From Galactobacter sp052108535 (GTDB taxonomy: Bacteria > Actinomycetota > Actinomycetes > Actinomycetales > Micrococcaceae): a stretch of DNA of 64,000 nucleotides. The DNA is taken from contig JBQDZM010000013.1 of NCBI GenBank assembly GCA_052108535.1, forward strand, positions 12,109 to 76,108. The letters run 5' to 3'. The number at the start of each line of letters is the position of its first letter. Positions within the stretch are counted from its first letter, which is position 1. The translations under genes were made by a program, and so were the position numbers. Below the pieces are notes generated by a model that was not told the DNA's origin, searched no databases, and saw only the letters and a program-made list of their open reading frames with translations. Below are positions 42,492-51,110 of this stretch, piece by piece.

Positions 42492-43036
42492 GAAAGAACT
42501 CTCTCCGAGGCAGGTGGGGCCATGCTGTAACCATGCTGTGTCAGGACTGTGTGCCCTGCGTACCTCTCTTCTATATCAAACGTCAAGAGTGGAGCGAATA
42601 GTATGCGGCGACATGCATTATCTGGAGGCGGCGGCTGGTGATGCTCTGTGAAGGCGTCGATGCTCTTGCCGGGACTGAAGTTCCCCGTATCGATAGGGAT
42701 CTTATGAACCGATCCGGACTTTTGAAGCATTTCTTTCACGACTTGCTCCCGGCGTGACGTGCTTCACATTCGTCATTCTGCGTCTCAAAAAGTGAGACAG
42801 CCGCATAATCCTCCCTTGCAAACGCCGAATGTTACGCGCATGATGTCATGTGTGAAGCGGAGCACCGCACCCCTGGTCGTCACCGACATGACGTTGGTTC
42901 CAGGGACCGGCGCGCCCTGCTGTCGACGTCGAATGCTCCCGCCGCGCACCCCGCGCGGCTGAACCCAGCTACGGCCACTCGCCGTATCAGATGCATTCCT
43001 CGCCGCATCGCGGCCACCAGCTCCTCGAGGAGAACC
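42492..43036. promoter_or_regulatory. 545-nt divergent regulatory region with direct repeats
   Basis: No supported gene. CCATGCTGT occurs at 42520-42528 and 42531-42539; an 11-nt period is typical of OmpR/PhoB tandem sites, and it lies just upstream of the response regulator. A hairpin GTCTCA-AAAAG-TGAGAC is at 42782-42798. The rest is less GC-rich than its surroundings and probably contains both divergent promoters. Confidence 0.45.
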
Positions 43037-43810
43037 ATGAGCACCCAGCCCGGATACGTCCACGTTTCAGTTCGCAACGCCCAGAGCCGCGCAGCAGCGG
43101 CCAAGCGGCAGGCTGCCTGGCAGATGACCTCTGCCGCACGGCACCCCAATCATGCGGATATTCATCAGGGCGGTCCGTCCGCAGTCCTCGAGCACGCGCA
43201 ACAGGGGCCGATCACTGTGGGAGAGACCAAAGCGCGTGGATTCGTGCTCTACGTGGGACTGGATGAGGCCTCCGCCGCTGCGGCCGGCACCTCTCTGACC
43301 CAGCTCGCAACCCAGGTTCGCGGTTTCCTGCAGACGCTTGCACCCGAGGCGCAGACCCACGCGGCCGTGGCTCTCGCTGCGGCCTCGGCCCACGGAAACG
43401 ACCTGGAGGTCGTCCGGCAGGCCCTGGGTGACCCCACCATTAGCCGCACCCCCCGTGCGCCGCAGCGTCAGCAGTCCGGAACGGTAGCGACCGGCGTGCT
43501 GATCGATCTGTCCCGGCGTGAAGTGCAATTGGACGGGGACAAGCTCAATCTCACCTTCAAGGAGTTCGAACTGCTGAACTACCTGGTGGAGAACGGTTCC
43601 CGCACCGTAGGTCGCGAGGAACTGCTGGAGAGCCTGTGGAAGGACGCGGAGGAGACGCCCAACGAGCGCACCATCGACGTCCACATCCGTCGGCTGCGCT
43701 CCAAGCTGGGGCGCCTGTCCAACACCGTGCGGACGGTGCGCGGCCAGGGGTACCGCTTCTACGAGCATCCCGAGGTCACGGTTTGGGCCGCTCCTGAGTA
43801 CTCCATCTGA
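43037..43810 (+). CDS. Winged-helix DNA-binding protein without receiver domain
   Basis: 257 residues. The C-terminal ~100 (GVLIDLSRREVQLDGDKLNLTFKEFELLNYLVENGSRTVGREELLESLW, then RTIDVHIRRLRSKLG and VRTVRGQGYRFYEH) are a complete OmpR-type Trans_reg_C domain. The N-terminal ~150 are Ala/Gln-rich and lack the acidic pair, phospho-Asp and Lys of receivers, so control cannot be by normal phosphorylation. The ATG at 43037 has RBS GAGGAGA. The N-terminal part (ARGFVLYVGLDEASAAAAGTSLTQLATQVRGFL) is not one I recognise. It diverges from the two-component pair and may be a transcription factor with a different sensor. Confidence 0.85.
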   Translation: MSTQPGYVHVSVRNAQSRAAAAKRQAAWQMTSAARHPNHADIHQGGPSAVLEHAQQGPITVGETKARGFVLYVGLDEASAAAAGTSLTQLATQVRGFLQTLAPEAQTHAAVALAAASAHGNDLEVVRQALGDPTISRTPRAPQRQQSGTVATGVLIDLSRREVQLDGDKLNLTFKEFELLNYLVENGSRTVGREELLESLWKDAEETPNERTIDVHIRRLRSKLGRLSNTVRTVRGQGYRFYEHPEVTVWAAPEYSI

Positions 43811-43823
43811 CCCAGATCTTTTC

Positions 43824-43860
43824 GGGACCCCGCCTGGCGCACATCGCCCGGCGGGGTCCC
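43824..43860 (+). terminator. Terminator after the winged-helix gene
   Basis: GGGACCCCGCC (43824-43834) pairs with GGCGGGGTCCC (43850-43860); the hairpin is followed by TGCTTTTG. Confidence 0.8.
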
Positions 43861-43885
43861 TGCTTTTGTCCGTAGGATGACGAAT

Positions 43886-44407
43886 ATGAGCCACTCCGAT
43901 GAGCGAACCCTGTTGCTGCTGCGCCATGCCCAGGCCGAGGCCCCTTGGAGCATGCCGGATGTGGAGCGTGGGCTGACGGCGCACGGCGGGGACCAGGCGC
44001 GCCGTGTGGGGGAGTATCTGGCGGAATCCTCCTTGCTCCCCGACGCGGCCGTGGTGTCCGATGCGCGTCGGACCAGGGCCACCTACGCCTGGATTGCCTC
44101 CGTGCTGGGCGAGGACGCTCCGAGCGCCTACCTGGACGAACGGCTCTATGAGTCGTCCGCAGCCACCATGATCGCGGTCATCAACGAGACACCAGCCTCC
44201 GTGCGTTCGCTGATGGTGGTGGGACACCTTCCCACGGTTCAGGATGCAGCCATGCGGCTCAGTTCTGCGGAGTCGGACGAAGATGCCGTGCTTGATATGG
44301 CCAACGGCTATCCGCCTGCGGGGTTGTGCGTGTTCAAGGTCCCGGGGGAGTGGGAAGAGCTCGATGGGCGAGACGCCCGGCTGGAGCGCTTCATCACCAT
44401 GGGGTGA
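43886..44407 (+). CDS. SixA-type histidine phosphatase
   Basis: 173 residues of the histidine phosphatase superfamily. LLLLRHAQAEAPW holds the catalytic RHA; GLTAHGGDQARRVGEYL, VVSDARRTRATYAWIA and VVGHLPTVQD (second His) complete the site. The start at 43886 (MSHSDERT) is preferred because AGGA lies 8 nt upstream; an ATG at 43877 overlaps that RBS. SixA removes phosphate from phospho-His proteins, but actinobacterial homologues are broad and the substrate is unproven. Confidence 0.9.
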   Translation: MSHSDERTLLLLRHAQAEAPWSMPDVERGLTAHGGDQARRVGEYLAESSLLPDAAVVSDARRTRATYAWIASVLGEDAPSAYLDERLYESSAATMIAVINETPASVRSLMVVGHLPTVQDAAMRLSSAESDEDAVLDMANGYPPAGLCVFKVPGEWEELDGRDARLERFITMG

Positions 44408-44484
44408 GCGTTTGCGCCGTCATCATGCGGGAGCTCCGCCGTGCGGGTCCCGCCGTGATGTGGGCGCATAGGAGGAAACGCAAA

Positions 44485-44508
44485 AGGCCCCGCGTTTCCG
44501 CGAGGCCT
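44485..44508 (-). terminator. Terminator after tRNA-Arg
   Basis: AGGCC-C-CGCG pairs with CGCG-A-GGCCT around TTTC; on the minus strand it is followed by TTTTGCG. It lies 8 nt beyond the tRNA 3' end. Confidence 0.75.
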
Positions 44509-44515
44509 GATTTGG

Positions 44516-44589
<74 letters not shown>

Positions 44590-44726
44590 ATACCGTTCGC
44601 AAGTCCCCGGAACCCGGTTCGTTGCGACCTCGAATGACTTTACACGGGTTCCGAAGGGCACGCAAAACGGGGGGAGGGTGCAGGGGGAAAGAGCGACCCA
44701 CTAAGCAGCATAAATATACCGGTCTA

Positions 44727-44742
44727 TGTGACCTTAGTCACT
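44727..44742 (+). promoter_or_regulatory. CRP/GlxR-like site upstream of pckG
   Basis: TGTGACCTTAGTCACT fits the CRP/GlxR pattern TGTGA-N6-TCAC(A) with one end mismatch. It is 159 nt before the pckG ATG in a 311-nt gene-free region (44590-44900). That region also has GGAACCCG/CGGGTTCC arms at 44609-44616 and 44645-44652. Confidence 0.5.
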
Positions 44743-44900
44743 TCACGAACCTGTGGGAACCCCGGAATCATGCGGAAGTTGCCCCCGCCAAAGGCCCACG
44801 ATGGCGGCGTTGGTGATCTCCGTCCCATTCGGCATCAGCGTCGCTAAGCCTTGCTCCCCTACGATCAGTGCACCACCTGATGAACCGGAGGAACCCCTTC

Positions 44901-46739
44901 ATGACTACCGTCACCGAGACGCAGCTACAGGCCGTCAAGAATGCAGCACCGACCACCCACGCCAAGTTGGCTCAGTGGGTTGCGGAGGTTGCCGCACTGA
45001 CCACGCCGGAGCGTGTCTATTGGGTCGACGGCAGCGAAGAGGAGAACGCTCGCCTCACCGACGAACTCGTCGAGGCCGGCACCCTGACGCGGCTCAACCC
45101 GGAGACCTTCCCCAACTCCTTCGCTGCCTTCTCCGATCCCAGCGACGTGGCTCGTGTGGAAGAGCGCACCTTCATCTGCTCCGAGGAGGAGAAGGACGCG
45201 GGCTTCACCAACAACTGGGCGGACCCGAAGGAGATGAAGGAGACCCTGAACGGTCTCTTCGCTGGCTCCATGCGTGGACGCACCATGTACGTGATTCCGT
45301 TCGTGATGGGACACCTGGACGCCGCCGAGCCCGCCTTCGGCGTGGAGATCACCGACTCCGCCTACGTTGTGGCGTCCATGCGCATCATGGCCACCATTGG
45401 TACGGACGTGCTCCGTAAGCTCGAGGCCCAGGATGCCTTCTTCGTTCCCGCGCTGCACTCCCTGGGTGCGCCGCTGGAAGCCGGTCAGGAGGATGTTTCG
45501 TGGCCGTGCAACGACACCAAGTACATCGTCCACTTCCCGGAGACCCGCGAGATCGTTTCCTACGGCTCCGGCTACGGCGGAAATGCCCTGCTCGGTAAGA
45601 AGTGCTACGCGCTGCGTATCGCCTCGGTCATCGCCCGCGACGAGGGCTGGCTCGCGGAGCACATGCTCATCCTGAAGCTGACCAGCCCGCAGGGCAAGAC
45701 TTACCACATCGCTGCGGCCTTCCCGTCCGCCTGCGGTAAGACCAACCTGGCGTTGATCGACCCCACCGTTGAGGGCTGGAAGGCGGAGACCCTGGGGGAT
45801 GACATCTCCTGGATGCGCTTCGGTCAGCAGGGCGAACTGCGTGCCATCAACCCCGAGGCCGGTCTGTTCGGCGTGGCCCCCGGCACCGGCTGGTCCACCA
45901 ACCCCAACGCCATGCGCGCCATCGCCAAGGGCAACTCCATCTTCACCAACGTGGCGCTCACCGACGATGGCGGCGTGTGGTGGGAAGGCATGACCGATGA
46001 GGAACCCGAGCACCTGACTGACTGGCTCGGTCAGGACTGGACCCCGGACATGGATCGTCCTGCAGCCCACCCGAACTCCCGTTTCTGCACGCCGATCGAT
46101 CAGATCGATATGCTCTCCAAGGAATACTTCGATCCCGAGGGCGTGAAGGTGGACGCCATCCTCTTCGGCGGCCGTCGTAAGACCACCGTTCCGCTGGTCA
46201 CCCAGGCACGGACCTGGACCTCGGGTGTGTTCATGGGTTCCACCCTGTCCTCGGAAACCACCGCGGCCGCAGCCGGCGCCGTCGGCCGCGTGCGCCGTGA
46301 CCCCATGGCCATGCTGCCCTTCATCGGCTACAACGCTGGTGACTACCTGAACCACTGGGACTCGATCTCGGAGCGCGGGAACGCGGAACAGCTGCCCCAG
46401 GTCTTCCTGGTGAACTGGTTCCGTCGCGACGCCGAGGGCGGCTTCGCCTGGCCCGGCTTCTCCGAGAACTCTCGCGTGCTCAAGTGGGTCGTGGAGCGCA
46501 TCGAGGGGCAGGCAGAGGCCACGGACACCCCCATCGGTTTGATCCCCGCACCGGGATCCTTGGACGTGAGCGGTCTGAACATGAGCGATGACCAGCTCGC
46601 GGAGGCCACCCGCGTCGACGTCAACGAATGGCGTGCGGAACTCCCGGGTATCGAGGAGTGGTACTCCAACTTCGGTGATGCTCTCCCGGCGTCACTGCGC
46701 GCCGAACTCGACGCTCTGAAGGAGCGCCTGGACGGCTGA
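44901..46739 (+). CDS. pckG: Phosphoenolpyruvate carboxykinase (GTP)
   Basis: 612 residues, full length for the GTP-dependent class. GLFAGSMRGRTMYVIPFVMG binds substrate; AAFPSACGKTNLALI is the P-loop with the reactive hyper-conserved Cys; LGDDISWMRFG is the metal/kinase motif 2; and FGVAPGTGWSTNPNAM and GFAWPGFSENSRVLKWVVERI are typical. It makes PEP from oxaloacetate for gluconeogenesis. The start is the ATG at 44901 with RBS GGAGGAA. Monocistronic: strong hairpins lie on the 3' side and a CRP-like site upstream. Confidence 0.97.
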   Translation: MTTVTETQLQAVKNAAPTTHAKLAQWVAEVAALTTPERVYWVDGSEEENARLTDELVEAGTLTRLNPETFPNSFAAFSDPSDVARVEERTFICSEEEKDAGFTNNWADPKEMKETLNGLFAGSMRGRTMYVIPFVMGHLDAAEPAFGVEITDSAYVVASMRIMATIGTDVLRKLEAQDAFFVPALHSLGAPLEAGQEDVSWPCNDTKYIVHFPETREIVSYGSGYGGNALLGKKCYALRIASVIARDEGWLAEHMLILKLTSPQGKTYHIAAAFPSACGKTNLALIDPTVEGWKAETLGDDISWMRFGQQGELRAINPEAGLFGVAPGTGWSTNPNAMRAIAKGNSIFTNVALTDDGGVWWEGMTDEEPEHLTDWLGQDWTPDMDRPAAHPNSRFCTPIDQIDMLSKEYFDPEGVKVDAILFGGRRKTTVPLVTQARTWTSGVFMGSTLSSETTAAAAGAVGRVRRDPMAMLPFIGYNAGDYLNHWDSISERGNAEQLPQVFLVNWFRRDAEGGFAWPGFSENSRVLKWVVERIEGQAEATDTPIGLIPAPGSLDVSGLNMSDDQLAEATRVDVNEWRAELPGIEEWYSNFGDALPASLRAELDALKERLDG

Positions 46740-46760
46740 CACCTCACTCGTGTCCTGACG

Positions 46761-46794
46761 CGTGTGCCCCCGACGGAAACGTCGGGGGCACACG
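46761..46794 (+). terminator. Terminator after pckG
   Basis: CGTGTGCCCCCGACG (46761-46775) pairs perfectly with 46780-46794 around a GAAA tetraloop, 21 nt after the stop. Confidence 0.85.
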
Positions 46795-46813
46795 TGCGTT
46801 CTGAACACGCAAG

Positions 46814-46851
46814 GTGCCCGACGGCGGGTGGCGCCACTCGCCGTCGGGCAC
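46814..46851. terminator. 38-bp palindrome between convergent pckG and the minus-strand operon
   Basis: GTGCCCGACGGCG at 46814 is mirrored at 46839-46851, and the centre GGTGGC/GCCACT also pairs with one G-T. It serves the minus-strand gene ending at 46866 and carries the TGCCCGACG motif. Confidence 0.7.
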
Positions 46852-46865
46852 AGATCCGCAGCGGG

Positions 46866-47342
46866 TCAGTTCGTGAAGATCCGGGGCTCCGCCCCGTCCG
46901 GTTCCAGCTCGCCCCACGTGTACTCGCCCTGGGCCTCGGTGTAGGGCTGCAAGAGCGCAACGACGTCTCCGCTGCGGTGTTCTGCAGTGACGTGCAGGGC
47001 ATCGCCGGCCGCGTCACTATCAAGCAGGGTCACATCGGAGACGATGGCGGCAGCGTCGATGTCCGCAGCTTGTTCTACGAGCGCCAGATAGAGATCCTCG
47101 ATGGTGTCTTCTGCGTCGACCTCTTCGGTTTCCTCCTCAGGGGCCACAAACACCAAGCGCAGCGGCGGCTGCCCGTCGTCTGGGGCGTCGTCGCCGTCGG
47201 CGGCACGACGGGCGGTGGCCGCGTCATTCTCCAGGACCACGGCGAAGGGCATCACCGCGCCCTGCTGATTCAACTGGTCCTGCCCCATGGACAAGGCCGT
47301 GCCGATGACGAGGTCCAGGTCGTGGCTTGGATCGGTGCTCAT
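46866..47342 (-). CDS. Conserved hypothetical protein, acidic, coupled to a phosphohexomutase gene
   Basis: 158 residues, unrecognised. It begins MSTDPSHDLDLVIGTALSMG and is strongly acidic, with an APEEETEEVDAEDTIEDLYL stretch; no membrane segment or signal peptide. Alternating hydrophobic segments (MPFAVVLENDA, LRLVFVAPE, ALHVTAEHRSGDVVALLQPY) suggest a small alpha/beta fold. The ATG overlaps the upstream phosphomutase stop (ATGA), so the two are co-translated. No function can be assigned. Confidence 0.75.
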   Translation of the reverse strand: MSTDPSHDLDLVIGTALSMGQDQLNQQGAVMPFAVVLENDAATARRAADGDDAPDDGQPPLRLVFVAPEEETEEVDAEDTIEDLYLALVEQAADIDAAAIVSDVTLLDSDAAGDALHVTAEHRSGDVVALLQPYTEAQGEYTWGELEPDGAEPRIFTN

Positions 47343-48763
47343 GCTTCTCCTCGGACAATGGCCAGGACCTGGTCGCGCACGGCGGCCATAGTCTCAGGCG
47401 TGGTGGCTTCCCCGTTGTAGCGCAGGAAGGGTTCGGTGTTGGACGGGCGCAGATTGAACCACCATGAACCGTCCTGTGCGGTCACGGTGGTTCCGTCCAT
47501 CGTGTCCACGGTAACGGGAACGGACGTGCTCTGCTCGTTACGCATGGCAGCAAGCACGGCTGCGACCGCCGCCTCCTTATCCTCGACCTCCGAATTGATC
47601 TCTCCGCTGGCGAAGTACGGGTCGTAGGTGGAAGCGAGCGTCGACAGCGGAAGCTCCTGAGAGCCAAGGGCAGCCAAGACGTGCAGCGCGGCGAGCATGC
47701 CTGTATCCGCATTAAAGAAATCACGGAAGTAGTAGTGAGCGGAGTGCTCGCCACCGAAGATCGCGGATTCGGAGGCCATGACGGCCTTGATATAGGAGTG
47801 CCCCACCCGGGTACGCACGGCTCGACCGCCGGCCGACTCGATGAGTTCAGGGACGTAGCGGGAGGTGATCAGGTTGTGGATCACCACCGGTTCCTTCTCG
47901 CCTGCGGCCTGAGCCCTGGCGATCTCTCGAGCCGCGACGAGCGCGGTGATGGCGGATGGCGTGACCGGATTCCCGTTCTCATCCACCACGAAGCAGCGGT
48001 CTGCATCGCCGTCGAACGCCAGACCCAGATCCGCCTCGTGTTTCACGACAGCGTGGCGCAGATCCTCCAGATTACCGGGTTCCAGCGGGTTGGCCGGATG
48101 GTTTGGGAAGGTCCCGTCCAGGTCGAAATAGAGCGGCACGATGGTCAGGGGCAGTGGGGCAAGTAGTTCCCGACCCAGAACCGCCGGCGTGGTCAGGCCA
48201 CCCATGCCGTTCCCGGCATCCACGACCACCTTGAGCGGACGGATCCCGCTCACGTCCACCAGTTGGCGCAGATATTCGGCGTAGTCGGCCAGCACATCAT
48301 GCACTTCCGGCTCTGCGGGGTTTGCGACCGGTTGTGGCAGTCCCTGGTCCAGGTAGCGCTGCGCCAGGTCGCGGATCTCGAAGAGGCCGGTCTCGGCAGA
48401 GACCGGAACCGCGCCCGGGCGGGCCATCTTGATCCCGTTGTACTGGGCCGGATTATGGCTCGCGGTGAAGGTGACTCCGGCAGCGTCCAAGCGGCCGCAA
48501 GCGAAGTAGAGCTCGTCGGTGGAGATCAGGCCGAGCAGCGTCGGATGCGCGCCCCTGGCGGCGGCTCCCTCGGCGAAGGCCAGAGCGAACGGCTCGGACG
48601 AGGGTCGCATGTCTCGGCCGATGAGGACCGTCTTGCCCTGCAGGTCGAGGACCTCCACGAAGGCGGCCCCGACCGCGCGGACCACGTCCTCGGTGAGGTC
48701 CTGGCCCACCAGCCCCCTGACGTCGTAGGCCTTGAAACATCCAGAAAGATCTGTGCTCGTCAC
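47339..48763 (-). CDS. manB: Phosphomannomutase/phosphoglucomutase
   Basis: 474 residues, alpha-D-phosphohexomutase family. Phosphoserine loop FTASHNPAQYNGIKM, metal loop DGDADRCFVVDENG, sugar-binding GGEHSAHYYFRDFFNADTG and the C-terminal phosphate site LRPSNTEPFLRYNGEA. FKAYDVRGLVGQDL opens the protein. It interconverts mannose/glucose 6- and 1-phosphates for GDP-mannose or glycan precursors. The start is the GTG at 48763. The hypothetical gene follows with ATGA overlap. Confidence 0.95.
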   Translation of the reverse strand: MTSTDLSGCFKAYDVRGLVGQDLTEDVVRAVGAAFVEVLDLQGKTVLIGRDMRPSSEPFALAFAEGAAARGAHPTLLGLISTDELYFACGRLDAAGVTFTASHNPAQYNGIKMARPGAVPVSAETGLFEIRDLAQRYLDQGLPQPVANPAEPEVHDVLADYAEYLRQLVDVSGIRPLKVVVDAGNGMGGLTTPAVLGRELLAPLPLTIVPLYFDLDGTFPNHPANPLEPGNLEDLRHAVVKHEADLGLAFDGDADRCFVVDENGNPVTPSAITALVAAREIARAQAAGEKEPVVIHNLITSRYVPELIESAGGRAVRTRVGHSYIKAVMASESAIFGGEHSAHYYFRDFFNADTGMLAALHVLAALGSQELPLSTLASTYDPYFASGEINSEVEDKEAAVAAVLAAMRNEQSTSVPVTVDTMDGTTVTAQDGSWWFNLRPSNTEPFLRYNGEATTPETMAAVRDQVLAIVRGEA

Positions 48764-48857
48764 GGATACCAGCCTACGGGGTGGCGACGAATCGGGTTAT
48801 CAACAGCCTGGGATCTCGGGGGAGCAATTCGTCGGGGTGCACGGGGATACTGGAGGC

Positions 48858-51008
48858 ATGAGCACGGACTTCAACCACAGCGGGACCACGGCAGCGGGCA
48901 ACGAGCTGAGGCAGCAGGCCACCACCATCTTGCAGCGGCTGGTGGGGCGCACCGATGCGGACTTCCACCCCGGCCAGTACGAAGCCATCGAGGCGTTGGT
49001 GGCCCACCACCGTCGGGCGCTGGTAGTGCAGCGGACCGGCTGGGGTAAATCAGCGGTCTACTTCGTCTCCTCGTTGTTGCTGCGTGCCCAGGGGGCGGGC
49101 CCCACGCTGATCATTTCTCCGTTGCTCGCCCTGATGCGGGACCAGGTCGCAGCGGCAGAACGGGCAGGTGTGCGCGCTCAGGCCATCAACTCCGCCAATG
49201 CCACGGAATGGGGTGAGATCTCTCGTTTGATTGACGCGGACGAGGTCGACGTCCTGTTGGTCTCTCCCGAGCGCCTGAACAATCCGTCCTTCCGGGAGAA
49301 CCAACTGCCATCGCTGCTGGCTCGGATGGGGTTGCTCGTGGTGGATGAGGCCCACTGCGTCTCCGACTGGGGGCATGACTTCCGGCCCGACTACCGCAGG
49401 ATCAGGGATCTGATCGCGCGGCTGCCCGGCAACATCCCGGTGCTAGCCACGACCGCCACGGCCAACGCCCGGGTGGTGACGGATATCGAGGAGCAACTCG
49501 CAGTCGGCGGCGCGGAAGTCTTCACGCTGAGGGGCCCGCTGGCCAGGCAGTCGTTGCGGCTGGGGGTGCTGAGTTTGCCCTCGCCCGCGTCCCAGCTCGG
49601 GTGGCTCGTGGAGCACCTGAACACCTTGCAGGGTTCCGGCATCATCTACACGCTCACGGTCTCCGCAGCGGAGGACGTCACTCAGATGCTGCGCGGCGCC
49701 GGCTACGAGGTCACGAGCTATACGGGTAGAACCGATCCCGCAGAGCGGGAACGGGCGGAACAGGCGCTCAAGGACAACGAGGTCAAGGCACTCGTGGCGA
49801 CGTCAGCCCTGGGAATGGGCTTCGACAAACCCGATCTTGGTTTCGTGGTGCACCTCGGAGCACCGAGCTCTCCCGTGGCGTACTACCAGCAGGTGGGCCG
49901 TGCCGGCCGTGCCACGGACTCCGCAGATGTGCTGCTGCTGCCCGGTCCCGGAGACCGGGATATCTGGCGCTACTTCGCCACCGCATCCATGCCGAGTGAG
50001 GCCAGCGCCCAGGCCGTTTTGGAAGCGCTGGGGGAGGCCGGAGGAGCCCTGTCGGTGCCCGCCTTGGAAGTCAGGGTCAATATCAAGCGCACCCCACTGG
50101 AACTGCTGCTGAAGGTGCTGGCCGTGGACGGAGCGGTGGAACGCGTGCAAGGAGGCTGGCGATCCACTGGCGTCCCCTGGGTCTATGACGGAGAGCGTTA
50201 TGCCCGGGTAGCCAAGGCCAGAGTAGATGAACAGAACTCCATGCTGGACTACGAGCACACGTCCGGCTGCCGTATGGAGTTCCTCGCCAAGGCGTTAGAC
50301 GATCCCACCGCTCAACCCTGCGGTCGCTGCGACAACTGTGCCGGACGTTGGTACCAGACGTCCGTCGGCAACACCGGTCAGGATGCGGCGAAGGCAGGCC
50401 TGTCTCGGGTGGGTACCGTGGTGGACCCGCGAAAGATCTACCCAACCGGCGTGGACCGGCTCGGCGTGGACGTCAAGGGGAAGATCCCGGCAGGTATGCA
50501 GGCGGAGGAGGGGCGGGCGCTCGCCCGGCTCACCGATCTGGGCTGGGGAGGGCGGCTCCGTGCCATCTTCGAGGACCCGTCCTGGCAGGACGCCCCGATC
50601 GAGGAGGACATGCTGCGGGCCTGCGCCACGGTGCTCTCGCAATGGGGATGGGCGCAACGACCGGTGGGCGTCGTGGCGATGCCGTCCAGGACCCGCCCTC
50701 AGTTGGTGAGGTCACTGGCCGCCGGGTTGGCCGGGTTGGGACGCCTTGTGGATCTGGGTGACCTCGAATACGTGGGATCTGGCCCCCGGCAAGGCCCCGG
50801 AGGGAACTCCGCCTACCGTTTCGCAGACGTTCACGGCCACCTCTCTATTCCGGCCACCATGACGCAGGCCGTGGCGAACGCCCCGGGGCCGTTGCTCTTG
50901 GTGGACGACCTCACGGATTCACGGTGGAGCCTGACGGAAGCGGCTGCCGTGCTGCGTTCCGGAGGTGCCCCGGCAGTGCTGCCCTTCACGTTGGCAGTGG
51001 CTGGCTGA
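48858..51008 (+). CDS. recQ: RecQ-family DNA helicase with C-terminal phosphoribosyltransferase-like domain
   Basis: 716 residues. Helicase motifs: VVQRTGWGKSAVYFV (I), TLIISPLLALMRDQ (Ia), VVDEAHCVSDWGHDFRPDYRRI (II), ATTATANARV (III), YTGRTDPAERERAEQAL (IV), VATSALGMGFDKPDLGFVVH and QQVGRAGRA (VI). The zinc domain is shortened around GCRMEFLAKALDD and CGRCDNCAG. In place of an HRDC domain, the last ~120 residues (GVVAMPSRTRPQLVRSLAAGLAGLG and GPLLLVDDLTDSRWSLT) resemble a PRPP-binding phosphoribosyltransferase fold. The start is the ATG at 48858 (RBS TGGAGG). It diverges from the mutase operon. Confidence 0.9.
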   Translation: MSTDFNHSGTTAAGNELRQQATTILQRLVGRTDADFHPGQYEAIEALVAHHRRALVVQRTGWGKSAVYFVSSLLLRAQGAGPTLIISPLLALMRDQVAAAERAGVRAQAINSANATEWGEISRLIDADEVDVLLVSPERLNNPSFRENQLPSLLARMGLLVVDEAHCVSDWGHDFRPDYRRIRDLIARLPGNIPVLATTATANARVVTDIEEQLAVGGAEVFTLRGPLARQSLRLGVLSLPSPASQLGWLVEHLNTLQGSGIIYTLTVSAAEDVTQMLRGAGYEVTSYTGRTDPAERERAEQALKDNEVKALVATSALGMGFDKPDLGFVVHLGAPSSPVAYYQQVGRAGRATDSADVLLLPGPGDRDIWRYFATASMPSEASAQAVLEALGEAGGALSVPALEVRVNIKRTPLELLLKVLAVDGAVERVQGGWRSTGVPWVYDGERYARVAKARVDEQNSMLDYEHTSGCRMEFLAKALDDPTAQPCGRCDNCAGRWYQTSVGNTGQDAAKAGLSRVGTVVDPRKIYPTGVDRLGVDVKGKIPAGMQAEEGRALARLTDLGWGGRLRAIFEDPSWQDAPIEEDMLRACATVLSQWGWAQRPVGVVAMPSRTRPQLVRSLAAGLAGLGRLVDLGDLEYVGSGPRQGPGGNSAYRFADVHGHLSIPATMTQAVANAPGPLLLVDDLTDSRWSLTEAAAVLRSGGAPAVLPFTLAVAG

Positions 51009-51110
51009 TACCCGCAAAGGCGATCCATGACGGGCGGTTCAGGCGCGGCTTTTGTTCGCAGTGCGTGATCCACAGGTACTGGGGTTGCCCTCCCTCTTAG
51101 ACTTGGAGGC

